Positions 34,960 to 42,666 of a DNA stretch of 45,924 nt are shown here, one piece after another. The DNA is from CANHCC01 sp040381555 (GTDB taxonomy: Bacteria; Bacteroidota; Bacteroidia; J057; RFSG01), in the NCBI GenBank assembly GCA_040381555.1, contig JBEIHC010000008.1, forward strand, positions 1 to 45,924, in the 5' to 3' direction. How positions within the stretch are numbered: position 1 is the stretch's first letter; the number at the start of each line of letters is the position of its first letter. Under the pieces are notes generated by a model that was given only the letters and a program-made list of their open reading frames with translations, did no database searches and had not been told where the DNA came from. Made by a program: the position numbers and the translations under genes.

Positions 34960-34999
34960 AAGCCCGGCTTGAAGAAATTTCTCGCCGGGTTTGTTTTTT
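34960..34999 (+). terminator. Intrinsic terminator of nrdBA
   Basis: AAGCCCGGC (34960-34968) pairs with GCCGGGTTT (34984-34992) with one G-T pair, around a 15-base loop, then TTTTTT at 34994-34999. It stands 39 bases past the nrdA stop. Confidence 0.88.
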
Positions 35000-35208
35000 A
35001 AGGATCTTTTGCTGCAATCCTCAATTAGAGTAATCCCCGAGACTACAATCCATAGCTACAAGGAGCATGCAAAAGAACCTGACTATTGGAATATCGTTTA
35101 AGAATTTCTATTATCCTTAAAAAGATACCCACTCAATGGTGTCAACCCCTGCTTAACCTCATCCGAGTAATTTTCCAATCCTTACAATCTGCGTTCCCAC
35201 TACAACCA

Positions 35209-35267
35209 TGCGGAGAATAAGGCCTTTATTCACCGCAATTATACGGAGAATAACACCTATATTCGCA
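35209..35267 (+). promoter_or_regulatory. Duplicated operator-like palindromes before fic
   Basis: Two copies of CGGAGAATAA begin at 35211 and 35244, 33 bases (about three helical turns) apart. Each copy opens an imperfect palindrome: TGCGG-GAATAA...TTATTC-CCGCA in 35209-35237, and ACGGAGAATA...TATTCGCA in 35243-35267. They end 18 bases before the fic ATG, and an AGGAGAA Shine-Dalgarno follows. The layout suits binding of a dimeric regulator, perhaps the winged-helix-like C-terminus of the Fic protein itself. The rest of the 364-base gap (34922-35208) holds the nrd terminator and nothing else I can identify. Confidence 0.5.
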
Positions 35268-35285
35268 AGATAATCAGGAGAAGCT

Positions 35286-36389
35286 ATGCCTCAATACATC
35301 TATCAGCATAAGAATTGGCCGAATTTTACCTGGAACGAATCTTCCTTAAATGCCTTGTTTGGAGAGGTACGCAATCTTCAGGGAAGATTGTATGGGCTGA
35401 TGCAGACCCTTGGATTCTCTGCCATAGAAGAAGCAACCCTCAGAAGCCTCAGCTTAGAGGTAGTTAAATCCTCAGAAATTGAAGGTGAATTTCTCAATTA
35501 TGAGAAGGTTCGTTCTTCTATTGCCCACCGCTTAGGAATAGAAACAGCCGGATTACTTTCAACAGATCGTAGGATTGAAGGCGTTGTAGACATAGTGCTA
35601 GACGCTACCCACAATTATCAGAAACCATTGACCGAAGATCGTTTGTTTGGCTGGCATGCAGCACTTTTTCCTACCGGGTTTAGTGGACGGTACCCCATAG
35701 AAGTAGGGCGATACAGATCCGGTGAAATGCAGATTGTTTCCGGTGCCATGGGAAAAGAGAAAGTTCATTTTAAGGCCATTGCTTCTAAATTCGTTCAATC
35801 AGAAATGGATCAGTTTCTTACCTGGTTCAACAATGAAAACAAATTAGACTTAGTGCTGAAATCAGCCATAGCCCATTTCTGGTTTATCATCATTCATCCG
35901 TTTGATGATGGAAATGGTAGAATCGCACGAACAATATCCGATCTCTTACTAACCCGTGCTGAGAACAGTATTGACCGCTTTTATAGTATGTCCAGTCAGA
36001 TACTCCTGGAGCGTAAGCGGTATTATGCCGTCCTGGAAAAGGTCCAACATAGTACCGGAGATATCACAGAATGGATGGAATGGTATTTAAACTGCCTGAA
36101 AGGGGCTTTGCTGCAAACAGAATCAAGCGTTCAAAACATTCTGAACAAAGCCCATTTCTGGAAAATTCATGAACACACCCCTCTCAATGAAAGACAACGC
36201 CTGATGCTGAATAAACTTCTAGATGGAATCGATGGAAAATTAAATACCTCGAAATGGGCCAAAATGGCCAAATGCTCTCCAGACACCGCCATCCGGGACA
36301 TTCAGGATCTAATCGAAAAAAACATCCTGAAAAAGGCTGCATCCGGAGGACGCAGCACGCATTATGAGTTGATCCGGGGGGATTCATAA
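35286..36389 (+). CDS. Fic family protein with DUF4172 N-terminus
   Basis: A 367-residue Fic (AMP transferase) protein. An N-terminal DUF4172 helical domain covers about 1-95. The inhibitory helix motif is SSEIEG (62-67), matching [ST]xxxE[GN] and so class II, whose Glu blocks ATP positioning until relieved. The complete active-site motif HPFDDGNGRIAR (204-215) indicates catalytic ability. The C-terminus (about 295-365: NERQRLMLNKLLDG ... NTSKWAKMAKCSPDTAIRDIQDLIEKNILKK) reads as a winged helix DNA-binding domain. Fic enzymes transfer AMP to hydroxyl side chains; the target here is unknown. It stands alone, with operator-like repeats upstream. Confidence 0.93.
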   Translation: MPQYIYQHKNWPNFTWNESSLNALFGEVRNLQGRLYGLMQTLGFSAIEEATLRSLSLEVVKSSEIEGEFLNYEKVRSSIAHRLGIETAGLLSTDRRIEGVVDIVLDATHNYQKPLTEDRLFGWHAALFPTGFSGRYPIEVGRYRSGEMQIVSGAMGKEKVHFKAIASKFVQSEMDQFLTWFNNENKLDLVLKSAIAHFWFIIIHPFDDGNGRIARTISDLLLTRAENSIDRFYSMSSQILLERKRYYAVLEKVQHSTGDITEWMEWYLNCLKGALLQTESSVQNILNKAHFWKIHEHTPLNERQRLMLNKLLDGIDGKLNTSKWAKMAKCSPDTAIRDIQDLIEKNILKKAASGGRSTHYELIRGDS

Positions 36390-36415
36390 TCCTCTCCTTT
36401 CCTCACGCTCACTCC

Positions 36416-36552
36416 CCGCACTCACTCTGCTCTTCCGTTCCTGTTTGCTGCAAACCGCATCGCGCTTTCCAACGCTGTTTGCAGCAAACGGTCCTTGCTT
36501 TCGTTCTCCGCACGCACTCTGCTGAAACGGGACTTGCTGATTACGAATCAGC
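36416..36552. repeat. Inverted and direct repeat cluster after fic
   Basis: In the 295-base gap 36390-36684, GTTTGCTGCAAAC (36443-36455) and its exact reverse complement GTTTGCAGCAAAC (36477-36489) form an inverted pair, each nearly palindromic by itself. A 16-mer CCGCAC(T/G)CACTCTGCT occurs at 36416-36431 and 36508-36523 on either side. A 7-bp hairpin GCTGATT-ACG-AATCAGC follows at 36536-36552. The strand is pyrimidine-rich, unlike its neighbours. No gene is supported here. Confidence 0.55.
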
Positions 36553-36627
36553 TGCTGTACCAGCTGAACTTAAGAGGCTGAAGTCTCAAATTTATATCCC
36601 TTTCGCCTCTATCGCCGAGGATTTGCG

Positions 36628-36635
36628 TACTTTTG
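36628..36635 (+). promoter_or_regulatory. -7 element TACTTTTG upstream of der
   Basis: TACTTTTG fits TAnnTTTG and lies 49 bases before the preferred der start, allowing a normal short leader. It supports the downstream ATG at 36685 over an in-frame ATG at 36643 that would lie almost on the transcription start. Confidence 0.45.
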
Positions 36636-36684
36636 CTTTTTATTGCCCGGCAAAACTTATTTTTTCGGGTTTCAACATTTAGTT

Positions 36685-37995
36685 ATGAGTGGAATAGTAG
36701 CCATTGTCGGAAGGCCCAATGTGGGCAAATCTACCCTGTTTAACCGCCTGATAGAAGAAAAAAAAGCCATTGTTGATGATATCAGCGGCGTTACCAGAGA
36801 CCGGCATTATGGAGTTGCAGAATGGAACGGACGCAGATTTTCTGTAATTGATACAGGGGGATATGTGCCTGACTCAGCTGATTTATTCGAAAAAGCCATT
36901 CGGGAGCAAGTAGAAATCGCGGTGCAGGAAGCAGATGTGCTTATTTTTATGGTGGATGTTATGGCCGGAATCCTCCCCCTCGATGAACAGGTGGCAGCTT
37001 TTCTCCGTCGATCCAAAAGACCTATCTATTTGGTTGCTAATAAGGTGGATAATTTTGACCGAGAATACCTCGCCTCTGAATTCTACGCCTTAGGACTGGG
37101 CTCTGTATTCTCTGTTTCCTCCGTTACTGGCGCAGGTACAGGTGACCTGCTCGATGAAATCGTCAAAGGTCTACCCCCAGAAACCGGTACAGATGAAAAC
37201 GAGGATGAAATCCCTAAGTTTGCCTTCATTGGCAAACCCAATGTGGGGAAATCCAGCTTCGTCAACGCCCTTCTGGGCAAAACCCAGAATATCGTTACAC
37301 CCATCGCTGGAACGACGCGCGACACCCTTTACACTCGATATCAAGCCTTCAATCTCGATTGCTTTCTGGTTGATACTGCTGGCTTAAGAAAAAAATCCAA
37401 GGTGCATGAAAATATAGAATTCTATTCGACCATCCGAACCATCAAGGCAGTTGAAAATTGCAATGTGGCCATGCTCCTATTGGATGCACAGCTTGGAATT
37501 GAAAAGCAAGATCTTGCCATTCTCCATTTAGCCGATAAACATAAGAAAGGGCTAATTATTCTCGTAAATAAATGGGATTTGATTCCCGCTAATAAAAAAA
37601 GCGTCAAAGAATGGGAAGCAACAATCGAGGAAGCAATTGCCCCGCTATCAGGCGTACCCATTATGTTTGTTTCTGCTACTGAGAAACAACGCGTGATTAA
37701 AGCCATGGAAAAAGCGGTAGAGGTTTTCCATGAACTACGCAAACACATTCCTACTCACAAACTCAATGAAGTCATGCTGGAGGCAATAGCCCGGTACCAA
37801 CCCCCAGTAGTCAAAGGAAAGTCAGTGAAAATTAAATTTGTTACCCAGATTAAAGGCAATCACCCAACCTTTATTTTCTTCTGTACCCATCCTCAGTATG
37901 TGAAAGAAAACTACAAAAGATACTTAGAGAATCAACTCCGTGAACATTTCGGATTTGATGGCTGTCCCCTGTCCGTATGGTTCCGTCAAAAATAA
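36685..37995 (+). CDS. der: Ribosome biogenesis GTPase Der (EngA)
   Basis: About 436 residues from ATG 36685 (MSGIVAIVGRPNVGKST). Der has two tandem GTPase domains and a KH-like C-terminal domain and acts in 50S subunit assembly. G domain 1: GRPNVGKS (9-16), DTGGY, NKVDNF. G domain 2: GKPNVGKSS (about 180-188), DTAGLRKKS, VNKWDLIP. The KH-like part (about 355-436) includes KIKFVTQIKGNHPTFIFFCTHP. The 14-residue upstream extension is hydrophobic and not part of the family. Confidence 0.97.
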   Translation: MSGIVAIVGRPNVGKSTLFNRLIEEKKAIVDDISGVTRDRHYGVAEWNGRRFSVIDTGGYVPDSADLFEKAIREQVEIAVQEADVLIFMVDVMAGILPLDEQVAAFLRRSKRPIYLVANKVDNFDREYLASEFYALGLGSVFSVSSVTGAGTGDLLDEIVKGLPPETGTDENEDEIPKFAFIGKPNVGKSSFVNALLGKTQNIVTPIAGTTRDTLYTRYQAFNLDCFLVDTAGLRKKSKVHENIEFYSTIRTIKAVENCNVAMLLLDAQLGIEKQDLAILHLADKHKKGLIILVNKWDLIPANKKSVKEWEATIEEAIAPLSGVPIMFVSATEKQRVIKAMEKAVEVFHELRKHIPTHKLNEVMLEAIARYQPPVVKGKSVKIKFVTQIKGNHPTFIFFCTHPQYVKENYKRYLENQLREHFGFDGCPLSVWFRQK

Positions 37996-38130
37996 AGGAT
38001 GGCTTAAGAAAGGGAAGAGATTTTAAATTTTCAGGATTTTCTATCCCAAAATAAAAAGCTCAAAGTTTACTCAACCAATCCTCTGGGGAGGAATTCCAAC
38101 TTGAATCTGTTCGGATTGATATAACTTAGA

Positions 38131-38138
38131 TAACTTTG
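38131..38138 (+). promoter_or_regulatory. -7 element TAACTTTG immediately before ybaB
   Basis: TAACTTTG fits TAnnTTTG and ends four bases before the ybaB ATG, the same spacing as before copA and the cyclophilin gene. A leaderless mRNA is expected. Confidence 0.5.
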
Positions 38139-38142
38139 TAGT

Positions 38143-38481
38143 ATGTTCAATATCGGAGATATGTTCGGTAAATTGCAGAAACTGCAAACCGAAATGGCTG
38201 AGGCCAAGAATCAGTTAAAATCCATCCTAGTTACTGCAGAGTCAGGTGCCGGCATGGTAAAGGTAACAGCATCCTGTGATGTTCGCATTCGCAGCATACA
38301 AATAGATCCGGAAATTATTGACCGCAACGACCCAGAATTACTTCAGGACCTAATCACTGCGGCTGTGAATTTGGCATTACACCAAGCGGAAGAAAAAAGT
38401 AAAGAAGAAATGGCCAAAATTGCGAAAGATAAATTGCCGAATATACCGGGAATGGATCTAAGCAAATTCGGAATGCCTTGA
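38143..38481 (+). CDS. ybaB: YbaB/EbfC family nucleoid-associated protein
   Basis: A 112-residue DNA-binding protein of the YbaB/EbfC family, which forms tweezer-like dimers. It begins MFNIGDMFGKLQKLQTEMAEAK, the usual amphipathic helix, then VTAESGAGMVKVTASCDVRIRSIQIDPE (strand core) and a long C-terminal helix ending PGMDLSKFGMP. YbaB members often sit next to dnaX-recR; here neither is present. The stop overlaps the start of the next gene by 4 bases. Confidence 0.93.
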   Translation: MFNIGDMFGKLQKLQTEMAEAKNQLKSILVTAESGAGMVKVTASCDVRIRSIQIDPEIIDRNDPELLQDLITAAVNLALHQAEEKSKEEMAKIAKDKLPNIPGMDLSKFGMP

Positions 38482-39527
38482 TGAAATCCTCTGTATCCAT
38501 CATTGTTCTAAATTGGAATGGCCGGAGTTTTTTAGAGAAATTTCTCCCTTCTTTATTAGCCACACGCTATCCGGACTGTACAATTATTGTTGCAGACAAT
38601 GGCTCTACAGATGGAAGCCTGACTTTACTGCGCACACGATTTCCTCAAGTTCAGGTTCTGGATTTTCAAGAAAATCATGGCTTTACCATCGGAAATAACA
38701 AAGCCTTAGAACATATTACTACTGATTACTTCGCCTTGGTCAATAGCGATGTAGAGGTAGATCCAGATTGGCTCCTACCTCTTGTGGAGATGATGGATGC
38801 CGACGAAAAAATTGCAGCCATACAACCCAAAATTCTCTCTTGGAAAGAAAAAAATTACTTCGAATACGCCGGAGCTGCTGGGGGGTTTATTGACTGGCTG
38901 GGATATCCCTTTTGCCGGGGCAGAATTTTTGACCACCTAGAAGAAGACTTAGGTCAGTATGATTTCCCCTGCGAAATTGCTTGGGCAAGTGGTGCCTGTA
39001 CGCTTATTCGTAAGTCTGTAACGGATGCGATGGGTTTGTTTGAGCCACGATTTTTCGCCCATATGGAAGAAATTGATTTCTGTTGGAGGGCCCGAAATGC
39101 TGGTTATACTATCATGTTCCAACCCAAGAGTAAAGTTTGGCATGTAGGAGGAGGTACTTTGAAAAAAGAGAATCCACATAAAACCTACCTAAACTTCAGA
39201 AATAGCCTAATGACGCTCTTTCTCAACCTACCCACTAATCAGATTTTGGTCAAATTATTCCTCCGTCTTTCTCTGGATGGAGTTTTTATCCTCAAGTCAA
39301 CCCTGCAAGGAAAAATGACCACTGTTTGGGCTATTCTAAAGTCACATCGGGATTTCTATAAACACCTTCCCTACCTAATCAAACAAAGAAAGCACTATTA
39401 TCCTCAGGACAGACCCAAGAAAATGCCTGAAACAGGGATATTAAATCGCCTGATTGTGGTTCGACATTTCCTCATGGGCGTCAATTCATTCAAAGAAATC
39501 GAAGGACATATACACTATCGTGTGTAA
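38478..39527 (+). CDS. Family 2 glycosyltransferase
   Basis: A 349-residue GT2 enzyme of the rhamnosyltransferase/WcaB-like group. The GT-A domain shows SIIVLNWNGRSFLEKFL (6-22), VADNGSTDGSL (36-46), the metal-binding NSDVEVDPDWL (DxD-like, about 90-100) and ASGACTLIRKSVTDAMGLFEPRFFAHMEEIDFCWRARNAGY-type acceptor region with the catalytic EEIDFC (about 170-205). A hydrophobic or amphipathic stretch near 250-285 may touch the membrane. It should add a sugar to a surface glycan or lipid. The start is coupled to ybaB by a 4-base overlap. Confidence 0.92.
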   Translation: MMKSSVSIIVLNWNGRSFLEKFLPSLLATRYPDCTIIVADNGSTDGSLTLLRTRFPQVQVLDFQENHGFTIGNNKALEHITTDYFALVNSDVEVDPDWLLPLVEMMDADEKIAAIQPKILSWKEKNYFEYAGAAGGFIDWLGYPFCRGRIFDHLEEDLGQYDFPCEIAWASGACTLIRKSVTDAMGLFEPRFFAHMEEIDFCWRARNAGYTIMFQPKSKVWHVGGGTLKKENPHKTYLNFRNSLMTLFLNLPTNQILVKLFLRLSLDGVFILKSTLQGKMTTVWAILKSHRDFYKHLPYLIKQRKHYYPQDRPKKMPETGILNRLIVVRHFLMGVNSFKEIEGHIHYRV

Positions 39528-39607
39528 ACAGAAGCATCTGAAATAAACGGACTTCTTAAAATTTTCATTCCCCCTATTTTCGGCTTCATTTCAATGAATA
39601 TTTAATT

Positions 39608-39615
39608 TATATTTG
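39608..39615 (+). promoter_or_regulatory. -7 element TATATTTG before the HTH-redoxin operon
   Basis: TATATTTG fits TAnnTTTG; the predicted transcript would carry a leader of about 95 bases before the HTH gene ATG at 39715. Confidence 0.5.
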
Positions 39616-39655
39616 TATATCCTAACACTCCGCCCAAGTAGGGTCGTTTTGTCCT

Positions 39656-39706
39656 TTCTGTTTTAGTGAAATTTCAAAATGAGTGAGTGATAACTCCAAA
39701 ACAGAA
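39656..39706 (+). promoter_or_regulatory. Inverted repeat in the HTH gene leader
   Basis: TTCTGTTTT (39656-39664) and AAAACAGAA (39698-39706) are exact reverse complements with centres 42 bases apart, four helical turns. They lie between the promoter and the ATG of the HTH gene, a plausible operator pair for autoregulation. Confidence 0.4.
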
Positions 39707-39714
39707 TACATCCC

Positions 39715-40179
39715 ATGCATATCGGACATAAAATCAAAAAAATCAGAGAGCTTAAAAATCTTACCCAGGAAGAAATGGCTGCTCAATTAAATATCACCCA
39801 ATCCAATTACAGTAAAATGGAAAGGGATGAAATTGACATTAATTACTCTCGCCTTGAAGATATCTCAAAAGTGCTTCAAATTGATTTAAATGAGTTAATA
39901 AATTTTGATGAGCAAAATGTATTTCTCTTTCAAAACAATAAAACCGTTTCTGGCATAAATGGTACCGTAAATAATCATTACAACAATACCCTAACAGATC
40001 GGGAGCGGATTCTTTATGACGACAAAGTGAAGCTTTTGGAGGAGAAAATTAAACTTCAGGAAGAAAAGATTTCTCAGCTAGAGCATCAATTAAAAGTATT
40101 GCAGGGAACGCCTTATATTTCAGTGAATGAAGGCCCTCCATCTGATAATTCCAGAAAGAAAAGAACGGCACTAAAATGA
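39715..40179 (+). CDS. XRE-family HTH regulator with coiled coil
   Basis: A 154-residue regulator. The N-terminal HTH_3/XRE domain covers residues 1-65 (IKKIRELKNLTQEEMAAQLNITQSNYSKMERDEIDINYSRL), with the recognition helix at about 27-37. A Gln/Asn-rich linker (VNNHYNN) leads to a coiled coil at about 95-130 (LLEEKIKLQEEKISQLEHQLKVL), likely for dimer formation. The C-terminus is basic. Its stop overlaps the redoxin start by 4 bases (ATGA), so it is coupled to a periplasmic redox pair, whose expression it may control. Confidence 0.9.
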   Translation: MHIGHKIKKIRELKNLTQEEMAAQLNITQSNYSKMERDEIDINYSRLEDISKVLQIDLNELINFDEQNVFLFQNNKTVSGINGTVNNHYNNTLTDRERILYDDKVKLLEEKIKLQEEKISQLEHQLKVLQGTPYISVNEGPPSDNSRKKRTALK

Positions 40180-40751
40180 ATTTCCTGATTCAGGCAGGAT
40201 TATCAATAATTATATTTATTATTTCCGGACTCCCCTTATCCGCTCAAACAAGTTGGAGGAGCAAGTCCTGGAAAACCATTGAGGGCACAACACATTCTTT
40301 ACAAATCCCAACAGGCGAAACCCTCATTCTAATTTTCCTCGCACCAGAATGTCCCCTGTGTATTAGCTATGCCCCAACGCTTCGGCTGTTGAGTACTCAA
40401 TACTCTACCAAAAATAAATTTCATTGGGTTGGTGTTTTTCCCGGTACCAACTATACTGTAGCAGAAATGAAACTATATCTTACCGAGAACCCACTGGGCT
40501 TTACCTGCATCTTAGATCCGGATAAACACCTAACTCAAGAACTACAAGCATCTGTTACTCCGGAATGCTTGGTGCTGGATGCAGCCGGTAAAAAAATTTA
40601 TCAAGGCAGAATTGATAATTGGGCTTATGCACTCAGTAAAAAGCGCAGTGTGATTACCTCTCATGATCTGAAAGAAGTATTGGAAAAAAGAAGCAAGGGA
40701 GAAAAAATACCCTTTCGAAAAACCCAGGCAATTGGATGCCTGATTGAATAG
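40176..40751 (+). CDS. Exported thioredoxin-like redoxin
   Basis: A 191-residue exported protein of the thioredoxin fold: signal peptide (MNFLIQAGLSIIIFIISGLPLSAQ), then IFLAPECPLCISYAPTLRLLS with the CPLC redox pair (about 62-65), a PSITPE-like cis-Pro loop (SVTPECLVLD, about 126-135) and a C-terminal QAIGCLIE. The third Cys next to the cis-Pro and the terminal GC are typical of redoxins paired with haem c/copper oxidase-like proteins. It should handle disulfides or transfer a thiol equivalent in the periplasm. The next gene starts 14 bases later. Confidence 0.88.
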   Translation: MNFLIQAGLSIIIFIISGLPLSAQTSWRSKSWKTIEGTTHSLQIPTGETLILIFLAPECPLCISYAPTLRLLSTQYSTKNKFHWVGVFPGTNYTVAEMKLYLTENPLGFTCILDPDKHLTQELQASVTPECLVLDAAGKKIYQGRIDNWAYALSKKRSVITSHDLKEVLEKRSKGEKIPFRKTQAIGCLIE

Positions 40752-40765
40752 CTTATGCACCGAAG

Positions 40766-42124
40766 ATGAGTTCCCATATCCCGTATATAAATTTATTTAT
40801 AATTAGCTGTTGGGCGATTCTGAGTTCCTGTCAACAAAAGACACCCACCTGGTCCGAAGAAATTGCTCCCATCGTTTATAAAAACTGTTCCGTCTGCCAC
40901 CGTCCAGGGGAAGCTGGGCCATTTCCCTTACTCTCCTATCGAGATGTAGCCAAACGCGCCCGCACCATAGCCAGAATGGTCAAGAGTCGTCGTATGCCAC
41001 CTTGGCCTGCCGATCCAGAATATTCGCATTTTCTAAATGAAAGAATACTCAGCACCGAAGAAATAGATCTCATCACCCAATGGGTAGCTGCCGGAGCCTT
41101 GCAAGGAGATAGTACCCTTGCCCCTCCTCCACCTGTTTTTTCTCCGTACTCCGCCCTCGGTAAGCCTGACCTTGTCATTCAAAACCCCAAACCCTTCCTC
41201 ATTCCTGGGGATAATCAGGATCACTTTGTGGCCATGAAATTTGCTTTTGAGCTACCCCAAAAAACCTGGGTTAGGGCCATTGAATTTATTCCCGGAAATC
41301 GACAAGCTGTACACCACATGAATGGGCATTTGCTGTCTTTTGAACCAGGCAAGAAAAACAATCTATACGAGGGCGAGTACGAAGTAGAGGAAGCTTATTT
41401 TTCCCTGCCCGCCTTAACACATCGTAAATTAGGCATACTGCAAGATGATCTTTCCTATCCTCAGATGAGCCCCTCGGTTATCAATTATTTACCCGGGGTA
41501 TTTTTCCTGAAATATCCAGAAGAAATTGGCGGGTATATATTCCCGGAAAAAGGGGCGCTATATATCAAGAACATGCACTACGGTCCAAGCCCCAAAGACA
41601 CTTTCGATCAATCGCGCTTTCATATTTATTTCTCTAAAACCCCACCCAAGCGACCGGTTCAGGAATTGATTTTAGGAACCTTAGGACAAAGCCCCGTTGA
41701 GCCTCCTCTCGTGGTTCCTGCCGGAAAAATAAAAAAATTTATTAGTCGGTACCAAGTGCCGCAAGACATGAGTCTGCTCACCTTGAACCCACACATGCAT
41801 TTAATTGGTAAAAGATTTTTGGGCTATGCACTGGGTCCTGAAGGCGACACCATACGGCTGATTCATATTCCGGATTGGGATTTCCGCTGGCAATATTTTT
41901 ATACTTTCCCCAAGATGGTCAAAATCCCCAAAGGCTATACCCTGGTTGCGGAGGGGGAATTTGATAACACCGCCAAGAATCCCAATAACCCATTTGATCC
42001 GCCCCAGGAAATCCGGGAGCAAAATGGCTCCATGCGCACGACGGATGAAATGTTTCAGTTCATCCTCACCTGGCTACCCTATCAGGAAGGGGACGAGTCC
42101 GTGTCGCTTGCTCCGGAAGAATAA
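40766..42124 (+). CDS. Haem c and copper monooxygenase-like lipoprotein
   Basis: A 452-residue lipoprotein (signal ending SCWAILSSC). It has two parts. The N-terminal haem c domain (about 28-115) holds CSVCH (41-45), a distal M (RMPPWPADPEYSHF) and EEIDLITQWVAAGA. The C-terminal part (about 140-440) recalls copper type II ascorbate-dependent monooxygenases: AVHHMNGHLL (about 187-196) and LNPHMHLIGKRF (about 335-346) supply the paired copper His sites, and GEFDNTAKNPNNPFDPPQ with TTDEMFQF matches the family's end. It probably oxidises a small substrate, with the redoxin and haem passing electrons. The exact substrate is unknown. Confidence 0.88.
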   Translation: MSSHIPYINLFIISCWAILSSCQQKTPTWSEEIAPIVYKNCSVCHRPGEAGPFPLLSYRDVAKRARTIARMVKSRRMPPWPADPEYSHFLNERILSTEEIDLITQWVAAGALQGDSTLAPPPPVFSPYSALGKPDLVIQNPKPFLIPGDNQDHFVAMKFAFELPQKTWVRAIEFIPGNRQAVHHMNGHLLSFEPGKKNNLYEGEYEVEEAYFSLPALTHRKLGILQDDLSYPQMSPSVINYLPGVFFLKYPEEIGGYIFPEKGALYIKNMHYGPSPKDTFDQSRFHIYFSKTPPKRPVQELILGTLGQSPVEPPLVVPAGKIKKFISRYQVPQDMSLLTLNPHMHLIGKRFLGYALGPEGDTIRLIHIPDWDFRWQYFYTFPKMVKIPKGYTLVAEGEFDNTAKNPNNPFDPPQEIREQNGSMRTTDEMFQFILTWLPYQEGDESVSLAPEE

Positions 42125-42149
42125 TATCGGTTTAGGGTAAACCGATATT
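42123..42149. terminator. Bidirectional hairpin between convergent genes
   Basis: A perfect 12-bp stem, AATATCGGTTTA (42123-42134) and TAAACCGATATT (42138-42149), with loop GGG. It contains the stop codons' edges of both convergent genes and embeds the GTTTA-GGG-TAAAC core shared with the 17-bp arrays. A/T ends allow termination in both directions. Confidence 0.8.
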
Positions 42150-42611
42150 TTCCAAACGATTCAGGATTTGCGCCATTAGGGCTATGCGTTTCTCCTCCGT
42201 AGTTGCGGCATTTATTTCCTGAATGGCGGAGACTCGCTCAGCCTCGGATAGCTGATGAAAGAAGCGTTTCTCCAACTCGGGCTGCTCCTGCAAACACAGC
42301 AAAAAGTCTGGTGAAATATCTGAAGATACCGGATCGGCATACAGAATCACTTCTACCCAGTCTCCTGCTTCTTTCTTGATTTTTTTCCGAATACCCGCTT
42401 TAAGCGGGAGAAATAATCTTCCATTTCCCATAGGCATCAGATGATACCCCTGAATCGGAAATCCATCGATACTTCCTTTAACCCGAACCCAACCAAAGTG
42501 AGCATGGGGATCTGGGGGTATTTCTGGGATTTGCGCAAAGGTCCAACCGCCTTTTCCTGGAAATTTTTCTAGGAGATATTGCTTTTGTACCAAAGCGTTT
42601 TCAGTATTCAT
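42132..42611 (-). CDS. DUF1905/YdeI-OmpD-associated family protein
   Basis: A 159-residue cytoplasmic protein. The first half (about 15-85: FPGKGGWTFAQIPEIPPDPHAHFGWVRVKGSIDG ... GDWVEVILYAD) matches DUF1905, a small beta-barrel; the second half (about 100-159: PDFLLCLQEQPELEKRFFHQLSEAERVSAIQEI) matches the helical YdeI/OmpD-associated domain. The function is unknown. It converges on the cytochrome gene, and its stop lies inside the shared hairpin. The 17-bp repeat array ends (starts) 56 bases upstream of its ATG. Confidence 0.85.
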   Translation of the reverse strand: MNTENALVQKQYLLEKFPGKGGWTFAQIPEIPPDPHAHFGWVRVKGSIDGFPIQGYHLMPMGNGRLFLPLKAGIRKKIKKEAGDWVEVILYADPVSSDISPDFLLCLQEQPELEKRFFHQLSEAERVSAIQEINAATTEEKRIALMAQILNRLENIGLP

Positions 42612-42666
42612 CCGGAAAGTAAAGCCCTAAAATAGAAATTACTCAGAAAGTATTGGCAAAAAAGGG

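Noticed and set aside
36479..36682. 67-residue plus-strand frame before der
   Set aside because: It runs through the repeat cluster and the der promoter and resembles no protein; composition follows the DNA repeats.
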